This document shows, one piece after another, positions 17,483-27,184 of a stretch of 64,000 nt of DNA. The stretch is from the NCBI RefSeq assembly GCF_021300615.1, contig NZ_JAJTMY010000001.1:443095-507094 (forward strand). Reading direction: 5' to 3'. The notes under the pieces were generated by a model. That model saw nothing but the letters and a program-made list of their open reading frames with translations, was not told the origin of the DNA and did not search any database. Position 1 is the stretch's first letter, and each line of letters starts with the position of its first letter. The position numbers and the translations under genes are program-made. Source of the stretch: Helicobacter anatolicus (GTDB lineage Bacteria; Campylobacterota; Campylobacteria; Campylobacterales; Helicobacteraceae).

Positions 17483-18056
17483 TTTAGAAGAAATTTCTGC
17501 ATTATCAAAAATTAAAATTTTGGATAACTGTATTATTCCAAGGCCAATTGCATGGATTGTTACAGTAAATAATCAAGGAGTGATAAATCTCGCCCCTTTT
17601 AGTTTTTTTGCGCCTGTGAGTAGTGAGCCAATTGTTTTTTCTGTATGTTTTTATTCTAAGAGTGATGGTGATTTAAAAGATACGTTTAAAAATATTATTT
17701 GTGAAAAAAAAGCTAGTATTTGTATTTGCGAATCTGATCAATTGGGCTTGATGCATGCAAGTTCACAGGAATTGCCAAGCACAGAGAGTGAGGCAGTAAA
17801 ATTTAATATTCCTATGCAAGCGATTGTGCCAGAATATCCTCCTGTTGTTGAAAAAAGTAGAATTGCATTTATGTGTGATTATTTTGATCTTTTAGATATT
17901 GGAAAATATTCAAAGACACTTTTGCTTGAGGCTAAGCAACTATTTGTAGCAAATGAATTATATCCAGACTTTGATGCAAGAATTCATGCTGTTGGGCATA
18001 GTGGCAAAGAATACCAAATGCCTGGTGAAAAAGTTCTCATGAAGAGTGTGAAGTAA
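17472..18056 (+). CDS. Flavin reductase-like (FMN-binding split-barrel) protein
   Basis: Cytoplasmic protein of the flavin reductase/flavoredoxin family, 194 residues. Near the N-terminus, IIPRPIAWIVTVNNQGVINLAPFSFFAPVSSEPIVFSV is the characteristic start of the split-barrel flavin-binding domain, in which the PRP and NLAPFS elements contact FMN. The start is TTG at 17472 with AAGGAAG upstream, inside the waaF 3' end. The 3' end overlaps the convergent gene by 20 bases. The physiological substrate is unknown; NAD(P)H-dependent flavin reduction is only the family default. Confidence 0.78.
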   Translation: MQINLEEISALSKIKILDNCIIPRPIAWIVTVNNQGVINLAPFSFFAPVSSEPIVFSVCFYSKSDGDLKDTFKNIICEKKASICICESDQLGLMHASSQELPSTESEAVKFNIPMQAIVPEYPPVVEKSRIAFMCDYFDLLDIGKYSKTLLLEAKQLFVANELYPDFDARIHAVGHSGKEYQMPGEKVLMKSVK

Positions 18057-18432
18057 TATAATGCACCATTTGTAATTTATGGATACTTTTTATTAAGAGT
18101 TTTTGCATTTTTTTATTGAGATTTTTTTGGTGCGCAAAAGCATTAAAGCTTTTAAAATCTATCTTTTTGCTTTTTTTAATGAGAAAATGTAGAGCGATTT
18201 TTTCATGATCATCGATGATTTGTTTTTCTTGTAATTGTTTAGTAAAATCTAAAAGTGTGTGTTTATTTTGAAGATAGTTTTTTTGAGGTTGAAGTTGTTG
18301 TATTTTTTGATATGTTGTTGATAGAGTAAGTGTATCAGTAGGAAGATTTTTAAAAAAATAAGTAGCGTGAAATTTTTTATTAAAAATTTTTTTTGACGTA
18401 AAAAGTTTGTTAATTACAGAAATGATGCGCAT
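18037..18432 (-). CDS. Hypothetical basic protein
   Basis: I do not recognise this 131-residue protein. It is lysine-rich, has no obvious membrane segment or signal peptide, and is predicted mostly helical. The C-terminal half (KKSKKIDFKSFNAFAHQKNL) is strongly basic, which could suit nucleic-acid or ribosome binding, but nothing proves that. AAAGGGA before the ATG supports the start. It lies downstream of atpB and the small membrane gene on the same strand with a 60-base gap, and its 3' end overlaps the convergent flavin-reductase-like gene by 20 bases. Confidence 0.55.
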   Translation of the reverse strand: MRIISVINKLFTSKKIFNKKFHATYFFKNLPTDTLTLSTTYQKIQQLQPQKNYLQNKHTLLDFTKQLQEKQIIDDHEKIALHFLIKKSKKIDFKSFNAFAHQKNLNKKMQKLLIKSIHKLQMVHYITSHSS

Positions 18433-18492
18433 AATATCCCTTTAATCTCAGATAATGTCTTTTGGGGATATAAAGCAAATATTATGCCAAAA

Positions 18493-18702
18493 TTATTTTT
18501 TGAGTAAGAAAATTAATGATTGCGTAAGTAAACCCATAAAAGTAAAAAAACAAAAAGAAAAGAGTGTAAAAATAAAACTTGTTATAGTGCCTAATGTAGA
18601 AAAAAGAAAAAAAATAAAAATGGAGCCAAAGATTGCGACTCCAAAAAAGATTCCTACAAAAACTTCTAGTATTTTTAGGAAAGTGTGTAGGTTATTAAAC
18701 AT
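18493..18702 (-). CDS. Small two-TM membrane protein, translationally coupled to atpB
   Basis: A 69-residue ORF whose ATG shares its A with the atpB TAA stop (TAATG), the classic arrangement for translational coupling. The protein is almost entirely hydrophobic, with two predicted TM segments (about residues 10-33 and 36-62) and a short C-terminal LLKK. I do not recognise a named family. AtpI- or AtpZ-like assembly proteins are also small two-to-four TM proteins linked to ATP synthase genes but usually lie upstream, so that link is inference. The long opposite-strand frame here (18455-18727) is lysine-rich and antisense to this gene, and looks like a shadow. Confidence 0.62.
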   Translation of the reverse strand: MFNNLHTFLKILEVFVGIFFGVAIFGSIFIFFLFSTLGTITSFIFTLFSFCFFTFMGLLTQSLIFLLKK

Positions 18703-19394
18703 TAATGCTGATCTTCTTCTTGTATGAGTATAGCCCCAGCAAGATATACATAGGTAAGAATCATGAATACAAAAGCTTGTAAAATCCCCATAAATACAAG
18801 GATAAAAAATGGTGCAATAGGTACCAACCAAGGTACTAGCATAAGCATTACAAGCAAGAACATATCATCACCCTTAATATTACCAAACAGACGAAAGGTC
18901 AGTGAGATGATTCTAGAAAGATGAGAGATGATTTCAATGGGAAACATTAGTGGTGCAAGAATGAGCATAGGGCCAGAAAAATGAGAAAAATATTTTACAA
19001 AACCTTGTGCTCTAATTCCTTCAAAATGGTAATAAAAAAATACAATCAATGCAAGAACAAGAGTGAAGTTCCAGCTTGCAGTGGGTGCTTCAAATCCAGG
19101 AATAATACCAATCATGTTGCAGAAAAAAATAAAAATTGCAAGACTCCCAGCCAGCGGGAAGTATTTTTTAGCATTTTCTTCACCAATTACATCTTTTGCG
19201 ACATTTAAGATACCTTCGATAACAGTTTCATAAATATTTTGTAATCCATTGGGGGTCATTTGCATTTTTCGTGTAGCAAGTTTGCTAACAAACACTGTAA
19301 TAATTGCACATAAAACAGTATAAAACCCAATGATAAAATCATGATCATGACTTATTAGGCTCGCAAATGTAAAAAAGCGACTTTCCAGTTCCAT
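18702..19394 (-). CDS. atpB: F-type ATP synthase subunit a
   Basis: Membrane subunit a of the F0 sector, which forms the two proton half-channels against the c-ring. The essential arginine lies in [16 protein letters not shown] (about residues 164-179), matching the conserved SLxxRLFGN motif. Hydrophobic segments fill the rest of the 230 residues. The upstream segment [17 protein letters not shown] is typical of the first loop. As in other Campylobacterota, atpB stands away from the main atp operon. The small membrane gene starts at its stop codon. Confidence 0.95.
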   Translation of the reverse strand: MELESRFFTFASLISHDHDFIIGFYTVLCAIITVFVSKLATRKMQMTPNGLQNIYETVIEGILNVAKDVIGEENAKKYFPLAGSLAIFIFFCNMIGIIPGFEAPTASWNFTLVLALIVFFYYHFEGIRAQGFVKYFSHFSGPMLILAPLMFPIEIISHLSRIISLTFRLFGNIKGDDMFLLVMLMLVPWLVPIAPFFILVFMGILQAFVFMILTYVYLAGAILIQEEDQH

Positions 19395-19500
19395 AAAACA
19401 ATCCTTATAAAATTAAATAAGCTTTGGCATTTTACCAAAAAAATATAAAAGATAGATAAAAAGATAGAGATAAAAGTAATAGAATTGGGAATTTTTGGGC

Positions 19501-19911
19501 TTATGTAAGAGTGACCTTTGTTTTGCAAATTAAATCGTGCAAGCATTGATGTTTTGTTGTAAAAAAAGGAAAGAATATTCCAATTAGTAAGGCCATAGAA
19601 AGAGCCCAAATAAAAAATCGCAAATATGCTTGTAAAAAACTAACTTTTTTACCATTAATTTGAGTAAGTTGGATTTGTGCGTATTTAAAACCAGGAGTTT
19701 GTTTTTTTGCAGAAAAAAAGCTTGCAAGTAAAAAACCATAAAGTAAAAAACAAATTAATATAGCACCTTGATTATTTTGAAAAGATTTGGCACCATCTAG
19801 TACAAAATAAGTCATTATATATAGAATGGGGGTGTATATCATAAAAAGATCGGTTACAAAAGCCTTGAATCTAGGTATAATTAGGGCATTTTGTAAAGTT
19901 TCTTTTATCAA
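19501..19911 (-). CDS. RDD-family membrane protein
   Basis: Small integral membrane protein with an RDD domain: RFKAFVTDLFMIYTPILYI near the N-terminus, a second TM about residues 50-70, and FKYAQIQLTQINGKKVSFLQAYLRF leading to a third TM about residues 105-125. I choose TTG 19911 as start (137 residues). AGGGGA sits seven bases upstream, and the codon falls one base after the pyrE stop. The in-frame ATG at 19983 would overlap pyrE by 71 bases and adds residues not typical of the family. Function is unknown; RDD proteins are suspected transporters. Confidence 0.75.
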   Translation of the reverse strand: MIKETLQNALIIPRFKAFVTDLFMIYTPILYIMTYFVLDGAKSFQNNQGAILICFLLYGFLLASFFSAKKQTPGFKYAQIQLTQINGKKVSFLQAYLRFFIWALSMALLIGIFFPFFTTKHQCLHDLICKTKVTLT

Positions 19912-19912
19912 G

Positions 19913-20530
19913 TTAGTTTCCCCTGCTACCTGGTTTAATTGCTTGACTTCCTTCTTTGCAGAGTGGGCAGTTATTAGAATCATACATATTAAAAATAAAA
20001 TCTTCTAATGCAAATAATGGCACGTTATCAGGCAATTTGCATTCAGGTTTTTTAGTTAAATTACTTCCTACGCGTTGACAAAATCCACGATTGGCTAAGC
20101 CTGCATATGCAAGAATCTCTCCTCCTTGTTCCTTGATACATTGTGCCGCTTCTAATGCAGATCCACCAGTAGTAATAATATCCTCACAAACAAGAAATTT
20201 TTCACCTTTTTTGACCTTGTATCCTCTTCTTAATGTCATTTTTCCATCTACACGTTCTGTAAAAATAAAACGTGTATTAAGTGCACGTGCTAGTTCGTAT
20301 CCTGCAAGTATTCCACCTAGTGCAGGTGAGCAGATACAATCAATCTTTATACCAGATTCTTTGATTTGAAGAGCAAGTGCTTGTGCTAAAATTTCTGCGA
20401 CTTTTGGGTTTTCCAAAACTTTTGCGGATTGTAAATAGGTATCAGAGTGATTTCCGCTACTTAGTAAAAAATGCCCTTTTAAAAGTGCATTTGCATTTTT
20501 GTAGTATTGTTCAATATCTAGTTTTTGCAT
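19913..20530 (-). CDS. pyrE: Orotate phosphoribosyltransferase
   Basis: Transfers phosphoribose from PRPP to orotate to make OMP in de novo pyrimidine synthesis. The PRPP-binding loop is [17 protein letters not shown] (about residues 111-127), and [15 protein letters not shown] (about 20-34) is the conserved N-terminal substrate loop. The C-terminal [20 protein letters not shown] tail is typical of the longer Helicobacter form. Length is 205 residues. It is co-oriented with frr just upstream (two-base gap) and with the RDD gene downstream. Confidence 0.95.
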   Translation of the reverse strand: MQKLDIEQYYKNANALLKGHFLLSSGNHSDTYLQSAKVLENPKVAEILAQALALQIKESGIKIDCICSPALGGILAGYELARALNTRFIFTERVDGKMTLRRGYKVKKGEKFLVCEDIITTGGSALEAAQCIKEQGGEILAYAGLANRGFCQRVGSNLTKKPECKLPDNVPLFALEDFIFNMYDSNNCPLCKEGSQAIKPGSRGN

Positions 20531-20532
20531 AT

Positions 20533-21090
20533 TTAAACCTTCATTACTTCTTCTTCTTTGTTTTTTGTCATATCTTCAATTTTTTTTACATACTCATCGG
20601 TGTATTTTTGGATTGTATCTTGTGCTTTTTTACTTTCATCCTCTGTAATACTTTTATCTTTTTCTAGTTTTTTAATTTGATTATTGGAATCTTGACGGAT
20701 ATTTCTAATTGCAATTTTTGCTTTTTCTCCCATGGCTTTTGCATCTTTTGCAATCTCCTTGCGTTGTTCTTGTGTCATTGGCGGGAAAAAAAGTTTGATG
20801 GTTTCTCCATCGGAATTTGGGTTTACACCAATATTTGCTTCTTGAATAGATCGTTCAATATCTTTGAGTAATGTTTTTTCCCATGGGGTAATTATAATAG
20901 TAGTTGCATCTTGTGCAATCACAGATCCTACCTGGTTGAGAGGAGTGGGGGTTCCATAGTAATCTACTTTAATATTATCCAAAATATTTACAGAAACCTT
21001 TCCACTACGTAATGTGAGAAAATCTCTTTTTAAAGAGTCGATACTTTTGTCCATATGCGCTTTGGTATTATTGAAAATCTCTTGAGTCAT
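20533..21090 (-). CDS. frr: Ribosome recycling factor
   Basis: Splits post-termination ribosomes together with EF-G. The 185-residue length is standard. Hallmarks are [29 protein letters not shown] (about residues 26-54), [25 protein letters not shown] (from about 91), and a lysine-rich helical C-terminal domain. It starts at the base where secG stops, so secG-frr-pyrE look like one operon. Confidence 0.96.
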   Translation of the reverse strand: MTQEIFNNTKAHMDKSIDSLKRDFLTLRSGKVSVNILDNIKVDYYGTPTPLNQVGSVIAQDATTIIITPWEKTLLKDIERSIQEANIGVNPNSDGETIKLFFPPMTQEQRKEIAKDAKAMGEKAKIAIRNIRQDSNNQIKKLEKDKSITEDESKKAQDTIQKYTDEYVKKIEDMTKNKEEEVMKV

Positions 21091-21437
21091 TATTTTTCCT
21101 TTTTTTCAAATGGTGATTGTGCTGGAGTATTAGGGATTTGTAGTTTGTTTTCTAGTGGATTTTGTGGAATTAAGGTTTTTTGATCAATAGTATCTGTTAC
21201 ACTTTTGTGATTTTCTTTGTTATAAAAATATCCCAAGGTGATGGTGTTTGCTAAAAATAATACTCCTAGAATAAAAGTAAGTTTCGCCATAAAACCTGCG
21301 GGACCTTTTGCTCCAAAAAGAGAATCATTACTTCCGCTATACACACCAAGCCCAATGCTAGAACTTTTTTGCATTAAAACAACAATGACAATTAAAACTG
21401 TCAAAATAATTTGCAAAATAAATAGAGTGTTAATCAT
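21090..21437 (-). CDS. secG: Protein-export membrane protein SecG
   Basis: Accessory subunit of the SecYEG translocon. Two TM helices (about residues 3-25 and 52-74) flank the conserved loop [20 protein letters not shown] followed by [11 protein letters not shown]. The C-terminal tail of about 35 residues is polar and proline-rich, as in other Campylobacterota. I start at ATG 21437 (115 residues), with CAGGAG upstream. The in-frame ATG six codons earlier lies upstream of that ribosome site. Confidence 0.92.
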   Translation of the reverse strand: MINTLFILQIILTVLIVIVVLMQKSSSIGLGVYSGSNDSLFGAKGPAGFMAKLTFILGVLFLANTITLGYFYNKENHKSVTDTIDQKTLIPQNPLENKLQIPNTPAQSPFEKKEK

Positions 21438-21520
21438 TAAAAACTCCTGCGTCAATGTTTTTAGCGTATTTTATCGAAAAAAACTTGATGAAAGCATAAA
21501 AGGAATTAAAAAATTATAGA

Positions 21521-21526
21521 TATAAT
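21521..21526 (+). promoter_or_regulatory. -10 promoter element of trpS
   Basis: Perfect TATAAT, 36-41 bases upstream of the trpS start, in the gap divergent from secG. Confidence 0.5.
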
Positions 21527-21555
21527 TAAAAGTATTTAAAAAAAATAAAGGATTT

Positions 21556-22542
21556 ATGCTAATGAAGCGCGTATTTTCGGGAATTCAACCGACTGGAAAA
21601 ATTCATTTAGGAAATTACTTGGGTGCTGTAAAAAACTGGGTAGCTTCTCAAGATGAGTTTGAGAATATTTTTTGTATTGTAAATTCTCACGCCATTACAA
21701 CAACGCAAAAACCACAAGAACTTCGAGAAAAAACCTACGAACTTGCAAGAGTTTTGATTGCTTGTGGAATTGATCCTAAAAAATCTTGTCTTTTTATTCA
21801 GAGTGAAATTGATGAACATGCTGCACTTGCATGGATTTTAGATTGTAATATTTCTATGGGCGAGATGAGTAGGATGACACAATTTAAAGATAAATCTCAA
21901 AAAAATCCTAAAAATATTAATGTTGGATTATTTAACTATCCTGCATTGATGGCTGCGGATATTTTGTTGTATAATGCAGATTTAGTGCCAGTGGGAGAGG
22001 ATCAAAAACAGCATCTAGAATTAACGCGTAATGTTGCACAAAAATTTAATCGTGATTTTGGAGAGTGTTTTAAGGTGCCAGAAGCTTTGATTCCAAAAGT
22101 GGGAGCTAGAGTGATGGGGCTAGATGATCCTATGAGTAAAATGAGTAAATCAGCTAATGGTGCGAATCATGCGATATTTTTAATGGATACACCAGATGAG
22201 ATTTTGAAAAAATTTAAAAAGGCTACCACGGATTCTGAGGCATGCATTGGGTTTGATGAAAATCGTGCAGGAGTTTATAATCTTTTATGTATTTACGAAA
22301 CTTTAAGTAAAAAAACGCGTGAGAGTATTGAGATGGAGTTTGTAGGTAGAGGGTATGGAGATTTGAAAAAAGCAGTTGCAGAAATAGTGATAGAGACATT
22401 AAGACCGATGCAAGAAAAATATCAGCTTTTAAAAAATGAACAAGGGTATATTGAAAAAATTTTGGAAGAAGGTAGGGATAGAGCTAGAGAAATTGCTCAA
22501 AAAACCTATAGTCAGGCAAAAACTTTTATTGGACTTGTGTAG
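21556..22542 (+). CDS. trpS: Tryptophanyl-tRNA synthetase
   Basis: Class I synthetase charging tRNA-Trp. The HIGH-like motif is [13 protein letters not shown] (about residues 12-24), and the KMSKS motif is SKMSKSANG (about 194-202). The tryptophan-binding segment [12 protein letters not shown] is near residue 150. Length is 328 residues. Two ATGs, at 21556 and 21562, both fit the AAAGG ribosome site, so the start is uncertain by two codons. It is transcribed alone and faces argS. Confidence 0.96.
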   Translation: MLMKRVFSGIQPTGKIHLGNYLGAVKNWVASQDEFENIFCIVNSHAITTTQKPQELREKTYELARVLIACGIDPKKSCLFIQSEIDEHAALAWILDCNISMGEMSRMTQFKDKSQKNPKNINVGLFNYPALMAADILLYNADLVPVGEDQKQHLELTRNVAQKFNRDFGECFKVPEALIPKVGARVMGLDDPMSKMSKSANGANHAIFLMDTPDEILKKFKKATTDSEACIGFDENRAGVYNLLCIYETLSKKTRESIEMEFVGRGYGDLKKAVAEIVIETLRPMQEKYQLLKNEQGYIEKILEEGRDRAREIAQKTYSQAKTFIGLV

Positions 22543-22717
22543 AATTTAGAAGAGAGTTTTTTGCACTCATATTTTTTAGGTATTTATGGCAACACATAAA
22601 ACAATCTTCTTGTGCAGGGTCAAATAAGTTAGAGTTGAATTTAAACGTTAAGCTATGTAGCTTATGTGTAAAATATTTAAATTTTTAATCTGGTATTTTA
22701 TCAAGCGTTTATATTTT

Positions 22718-22758
22718 ACTTTTCAAGAATTTTTGAGTGGAAGATATCCTTGAAAAGT
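22718..22758. terminator. Inverted repeat between convergent trpS and argS
   Basis: ACTTTTCAAG (22718-22727) and CTTGAAAAGT (22749-22758) form a perfect 10-bp stem with a 21-base loop, ten bases past the argS stop. It may act as a transcription terminator or a 3'-end stabiliser. The long loop and lack of a T-tract keep confidence low. The rest of the 226-base gap holds no gene I can see. Confidence 0.4.
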
Positions 22759-22768
22759 AATTTTGCAG

Positions 22769-24349
22769 TTACATTTCAGTTTTTATTTGAATACCCAATA
22801 GATGGAATGCAAGGGTGAAGGTATTGCTAACCACTGCAAAGATTTTTAAAAATTCTGCTTCATTGGTAGTGTCTAAAATTTTATATTGATTATAAAAGCT
22901 ATGAAAAACTCCTGCAAGATTTTTTAAATATTCACAAATTTTATGCAAAGCTCTTTCTTCAAAAGCATTTTGTAGAATTTTTTGTAATTGTAGTGCTAAA
23001 AAGAGCAAGTCCAAAGCATCTTTATTTTTAAGATTTTTAAGTGTTACTTTAGAGTAATCATATTCTTTTTGTGCCTTTTTGAAAAGTGTATGGATTCTGG
23101 CGTTTGCATAATTGATATAAAAAATCGGATTGCTAGAATCTTGTTTTTCAAGCTCTTGAAGATCAAACTCTAGAGCAGTATCAAGCTTTTTGGATAAAAA
23201 GATAAAACGCAGTGCATCTGCACCAATATCTGCGACAACATCTTTCATTAAGATAAAATTTCCTGCTCGTTTGCTCATCTTGTATGGTTGCCCACCTTTA
23301 AGAAGACTTACCATTTGTGCAAGGATAATTTCAAGTTTATTGCTTTCAAAACCTAAATGCTCTAAACTGGCTTTAATTCTGTTGATATAGCCATGATGAT
23401 CTGCGCCCCAAATATTGATATAGTGTGCATATTTTCTTATAAATTTATCATGATGATAGATAATATCACCAGCCAAATAGGTAGGTTCATTATTGTCTCT
23501 AACAATAACACGATCTTTTTCATCTCCAAATATTTCAGATTTTAACCAAATTTTTTGATCTTTTTCATAAATAGCATTATGTGTTTTTAGTTTTTCTAAG
23601 ATATCTTTCCATTGAGAATAAAGCTCTTTTTCACTCACAAAAAAGTCGAAGTTAATGCCAAGTTCCGAGAGATTACTTTTGATTTCTTCAAGCATTAGAT
23701 CTTTGCCAAAAATACTGAGAATAGGAATATTTTCTTGTGTAAATATTTCTTTACCAAATTTTTCTAGAGCTAGTTTTGCAATATCTATGATATATTCACC
23801 TTTGTAGTAGTTTTCAGGATATTCTACACTTTGGTTAAGTAGATATTCTTGTCCAGCAAGCATGATGGATAGACCTAGCATTTGTATCTGAGCGCCTGCA
23901 TCATTAATATAATATTCTGTTTTGATATTGTATCCAAGATAATTACCAACTTTTACAAGACTATCACCAAAAATAGCACCTCTTGCATGACCGATATGAA
24001 GGGGTCCTGTAGGATTTGCACTAACATATTCTAAGAGTATTGATTGTTCTTTTTTTGCAGGTGTAGCTTTGTGAAAAAGAGTATGATTTGCCATAGAATC
24101 TAAAAAATGTGAAGAAAGAGTGAGGTTGATATATCCTCCAATAACTTCGACTTTTTCAAAAATATCTATTTCTTGAATCTTTGGAGCTAGATCACTAGCA
24201 ATATTTTGAGGAGATTTTTTATAAGTTTTAGCCAGAGTAAATGCAATAGGAGTTGCATAATGGCCAAAATCTTTATTTTTTGGCGTTTCTAAGCTAATAT
24301 CTTGTAAGTCTAATTTAGCTTCTAATTGTGTTTTGATGGTTTGATACAT
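22769..24349 (-). CDS. argS: Arginyl-tRNA synthetase
   Basis: Class I synthetase charging tRNA-Arg. The HIGH motif is in [18 protein letters not shown] (about residues 111-128), and the KMSK-like motif is [12 protein letters not shown] (about 356-367). The C-terminal DALR anticodon-binding domain follows. Length is 526 residues from the ATG at 24349, which overlaps the tatA TGA by one base (TGATG). AAGGAAG is suitably spaced for that ATG and too close to the TTG just before it. It is the last gene of chePep-gmk-tatA-argS. Confidence 0.96.
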   Translation of the reverse strand: MYQTIKTQLEAKLDLQDISLETPKNKDFGHYATPIAFTLAKTYKKSPQNIASDLAPKIQEIDIFEKVEVIGGYINLTLSSHFLDSMANHTLFHKATPAKKEQSILLEYVSANPTGPLHIGHARGAIFGDSLVKVGNYLGYNIKTEYYINDAGAQIQMLGLSIMLAGQEYLLNQSVEYPENYYKGEYIIDIAKLALEKFGKEIFTQENIPILSIFGKDLMLEEIKSNLSELGINFDFFVSEKELYSQWKDILEKLKTHNAIYEKDQKIWLKSEIFGDEKDRVIVRDNNEPTYLAGDIIYHHDKFIRKYAHYINIWGADHHGYINRIKASLEHLGFESNKLEIILAQMVSLLKGGQPYKMSKRAGNFILMKDVVADIGADALRFIFLSKKLDTALEFDLQELEKQDSSNPIFYINYANARIHTLFKKAQKEYDYSKVTLKNLKNKDALDLLFLALQLQKILQNAFEERALHKICEYLKNLAGVFHSFYNQYKILDTTNEAEFLKIFAVVSNTFTLAFHLLGIQIKTEM

Positions 24350-24591
24350 CAATCTTCCTTAGATATTTTTGTATTTTTTACTTTTTCAGCTTTTGTAGCA
24401 GCAATTTTTTCTTGTTTTTTATTCTCTATCTCTTCTATTTCTTCTTCATCATCTTCTTTGATAGCTTTTTTAAAGTTTTTGATACCGCTACCAAGACCTT
24501 TTGCTAATTCCGGAATTCTTTTTGCACCAAATAGTAATACAATAACAAGCAAAACAATAACCCAATGCCAAATGCTTCCAAAACCACCCAT
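24349..24591 (-). CDS. tatA: Twin-arginine translocase protein TatA
   Basis: Pore-forming component of the Tat pathway, which exports folded cofactor-containing proteins. The 80-residue protein has an N-terminal TM (about residues 6-22), the [24 protein letters not shown] hinge and amphipathic helix (about 22-45), and a highly charged acidic/lysine tail. Likely clients in this window are NapA and NapG, both with twin-arginine signals. It overlaps argS by one base. Confidence 0.95.
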   Translation of the reverse strand: MGGFGSIWHWVIVLLVIVLLFGAKRIPELAKGLGSGIKNFKKAIKEDDEEEIEEIENKKQEKIAATKAEKVKNTKISKED

Positions 24592-24650
24592 AATTACTCC
24601 TTTTTTTAAATTATGAAAATTTTAAAGATTATACAAAAAAAATATTATTT

Positions 24651-25253
24651 TTATATAGTTTTCCATTTTTTGTTTAGTGCTAGAGCATCAAAATTTGTGC
24701 AAGAAAGCGAGTGGGCAATTGCCAGAATAGATTTTGATGCTTGATTGATATTATCATTAATAATTACAAAATCAAATTCATGGATATGTTGCATTTCTTC
24801 ATAGGCATTTTGAATACGCTTTTGAATAGTGATGGCATCATCACTTTGACGAGATTCTAGACGCTGTTTTAAAATCATATCTGTAGGTGTTGTAATAAAA
24901 ATAGATTTTGCAAAAGGATAGTATTTTTTAATAGAGCGATGTCCTTGCACATCAACATCAAATATAATTAAACGATCTTCTTTTAATGCATTTTCTATAG
25001 GAATTTTTGAGGTGCCATAATAGTTTTGATGCACTTGTGCCCATTCTAAAAATTTATTTTCCTTTATATCTTGTAAAAATTCTTTTTCTGTAACAAAAAA
25101 ATATTCTCTACCATGCATTTCACCTTTTCTTGGTGCTCTAGTAGTTGTGGATATAGAAAAATAAAGATTGTCAAATTCTTGCTTTAAAATTTGAAAGAGA
25201 GTGCTTTTTCCACTTCCACTAGGCCCTGATAAGATAAGCATATTGTTATGCAT
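24651..25253 (-). CDS. gmk: Guanylate kinase
   Basis: Phosphorylates GMP to GDP with ATP. The P-loop is ILSGPSGSGKSTLF (about residues 7-20). The GMP-binding segment STTTRAPRKGEMHGREYFFV (about 36-55) contains the conserved TTRxPRxGE. Length is 200 residues. The ATG shares a base with the chePep stop, so the two are translationally coupled. The gap of 59 bases to tatA holds its ribosome site. Confidence 0.96.
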   Translation of the reverse strand: MHNNMLILSGPSGSGKSTLFQILKQEFDNLYFSISTTTRAPRKGEMHGREYFFVTEKEFLQDIKENKFLEWAQVHQNYYGTSKIPIENALKEDRLIIFDVDVQGHRSIKKYYPFAKSIFITTPTDMILKQRLESRQSDDAITIQKRIQNAYEEMQHIHEFDFVIINDNINQASKSILAIAHSLSCTNFDALALNKKWKTI

Positions 25254-27106
25254 TATTTTCCCTTGTTTATATTGATTGAAATATTGAGACTATTAAGAAG
25301 GTTTTCAAGTTCTTCTTGAGGAGTTTCTTTGATTAATTTGGCAAGATCTTTGGTGGTAATAGTATTTTGTGCTATATCTAATTCTTGGATTAATGATTGT
25401 TTATTGATTTTTATATTTTCTGGTTTATCAAAAGAGGTTTGCAAGGTTTGAGAAATTTCATTTTCATTGAGAGTTAGAGTATCAATTTCATTGTAGTTAA
25501 ATTTTTTTTGTGCTAAAAATTGATGAATATTAAGAGGAGGTTCTGATTGTTCTGATTGTTCTGATTGTTCTGATTGTTCTGATTGTTCTGATTGTTCTCT
25601 ATCAAAAAGCTCTATAAAGTCTGTTTCTGTGAGATGGTCAAGATCTTTATATAGAGCTTGACTGTTAGATTGTGTGGATATTATTTTAGTGGTAGGAGTA
25701 TGTAGTGTTTGCGATGTTTCTGTATTTTTTGGAAAATTATTTAAAAAATCAAGATCGGACAACTTTGTAGTGATTTCATCAATGGAAGTCGAATTATGGT
25801 CTATTGGAGTTTGTGTCTCTTCTAATAATTTTTTTACTTCATTGATTTGATTAAGGTCAAGAACGCTTGATTGATCGGTATTATCACGATTTTCTGGTGT
25901 ATTGGAGAGATAACTATCTAAATGTTCTAAAAAATCATTATTTGTTTGTATATCATCCCAGTTTTCTATTGAGGACTCTTTAGATAAATGTAAATCTTCA
26001 AGCAACTCATCTTTATCTTTTGTATCGACCTTTTTTGCCATGTTTTCCGTATCTATTGCTTCAGGGGTTGTATTTTTCGCAGTTGCAACATCAGGCGCTA
26101 AATTATTTTCAGTATTCGCTTTTGTAGAAGAAAGCGTGAGATCAAAATCTTGTAAGAATTTATCGTCAAAAGGGTTATTTTGCATATCTAATGCGTTGAA
26201 AAACTCATCAAGTTCTTTCTCTTTGTTGGAAGTATTAGGAGGCGTAAATTCTAGAGAATTTAAATTATCAGTAGAGTTATCTTTCGGATTTGATAGATCT
26301 TGATGAGAAACTAAAAAGTCAAAATTTACAATCTTATTTTCTTTTTCAGAATCTATAGAGTTTTGAGAAAGACTAGTTTCTGAATTTTTTTCTTGATTTT
26401 CAACGGATTGCGAAATTGTTGAAGTTTCTGTAGATATTGAAGATTGGATAGTTTCCTGTGAATGTGTAGTAAAAAGTTCTTCTGAAAAATTTATATGATT
26501 TTCTTGGTCTATAGAGGAGGGGATTATAGAATCTTCGGGTTGTTTTAATATGGAATTGTCAGAATCAAGAGAAGAATGCATTCTAGATTCAAAAATCATG
26601 GTATTGGAATCTGAAATTTCTTTTTTATCAAAAATTTCTGATAAATCATCAAGGCTTTTTTCTAATTCTTTGTCAAAAACTTGTAATTCTGAGGAGGTAT
26701 TTAAAAAATTTGAAGTATTTTTTGTATGGTCTGGTAGATCAAAATCAGAATCTAAAGAATCAGTATTGAGGGATTTTTGTGTATTTGATGTTTCTGGTTG
26801 GTAATATTGTCGTATGAGTTCTAAGATTTGCGTGGGTAAAAACGGTTTTTTAATATAATGATCAAAATTTTGTAAGGGCTTAGACATTTTTTTGTGAATT
26901 AAAACTTTTAAAAATGTGGTATCTTTTACATGAGTGAGGTGCGCAAGATTATCATCAAAAAAAACTAAAGTATTTTGAGTAGGAATTTCTTGTAATATTG
27001 CAAGATCTATAGTCTCAAAAACTTGCAATGAAAGATCAGATGCTTTAGCGGCATTTCTGACAATTTTTATTACCATTAAATCTTTGCTAAATAAAAAAAT
27101 ATTCAC
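25253..27106 (-). CDS. chePep: ChePep-like chemotaxis regulator, acidic low-complexity protein
   Basis: 617-residue protein in the position of H. pylori HP0322 (poly-E-rich protein, studied as ChePep, a polar regulator of flagellar rotation). The first 115 or so residues look like a response-regulator receiver fold: IFLFSKD strand, TLVFFDDN at the phospho-acceptor strand, and DHYIKKPFLPTQILELI as the K-P/alpha-5 end. A long Asp/Glu/Ser/Asn-rich region follows (about 115-560), including six EQS repeats near residue 505. A conserved-looking helical C-terminus begins at SLIQELDIAQNTITTKDLA. The functional call rests on synteny and layout. The repeat array and low complexity make length variation likely. 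Confidence 0.72.
   Translation of the reverse strand: MNIFLFSKDLMVIKIVRNAAKASDLSLQVFETIDLAILQEIPTQNTLVFFDDNLAHLTHVKDTTFLKVLIHKKMSKPLQNFDHYIKKPFLPTQILELIRQYYQPETSNTQKSLNTDSLDSDFDLPDHTKNTSNFLNTSSELQVFDKELEKSLDDLSEIFDKKEISDSNTMIFESRMHSSLDSDNSILKQPEDSIIPSSIDQENHINFSEELFTTHSQETIQSSISTETSTISQSVENQEKNSETSLSQNSIDSEKENKIVNFDFLVSHQDLSNPKDNSTDNLNSLEFTPPNTSNKEKELDEFFNALDMQNNPFDDKFLQDFDLTLSSTKANTENNLAPDVATAKNTTPEAIDTENMAKKVDTKDKDELLEDLHLSKESSIENWDDIQTNNDFLEHLDSYLSNTPENRDNTDQSSVLDLNQINEVKKLLEETQTPIDHNSTSIDEITTKLSDLDFLNNFPKNTETSQTLHTPTTKIISTQSNSQALYKDLDHLTETDFIELFDREQSEQSEQSEQSEQSEQSEPPLNIHQFLAQKKFNYNEIDTLTLNENEISQTLQTSFDKPENIKINKQSLIQELDIAQNTITTKDLAKLIKETPQEELENLLNSLNISININKGK
25541..25598 (-). repeat. Six tandem copies of a 9-bp unit inside chePep (EQS repeats)
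   Basis: On the plus strand TTCTGATTG is repeated perfectly six times (25541-25594), followed by a partial TTCT. Read on the coding strand each unit gives Glu-Gln-Ser. Because the unit is nine bases, copy-number slippage would lengthen or shorten the protein without a frameshift. Confidence 0.95.
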
Positions 27107-27141
27107 AATCTGGCCTAAAATATAAAATAATCTTGAGTAAA

Positions 27142-27150
27142 ATTATAGCA
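27142..27150 (-). promoter_or_regulatory. Extended -10 promoter of the chePep-gmk-tatA-argS operon
   Basis: Minus strand TGCTATAAT is a perfect extended -10, 36 bases upstream of the chePep ATG, in the 78-base gap divergent from nuc. Confidence 0.6.
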
Positions 27151-27184
27151 TTAAATTCTATAGAAATCACATTGAGGAGTTAAA

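Noticed and set aside
18455-18727. 90-codon plus-strand frame opposite the small membrane gene
   Set aside because: Lysine-rich composition mirrors the Phe/Leu-rich coding strand, and there is no clear family. The minus-strand gene coupled to atpB explains the region better.
19355-19609. 84-codon minus-strand frame between atpB and the RDD gene
   Set aside because: It overlaps the end of the RDD gene in another frame and the atpB start, with no ribosome site or recognisable protein.
22543-22768. Possible small RNA gene in the trpS-argS gap
   Set aside because: Only the inverted repeat near argS is clear. No promoter-terminator pair or known RNA motif could be recognised.
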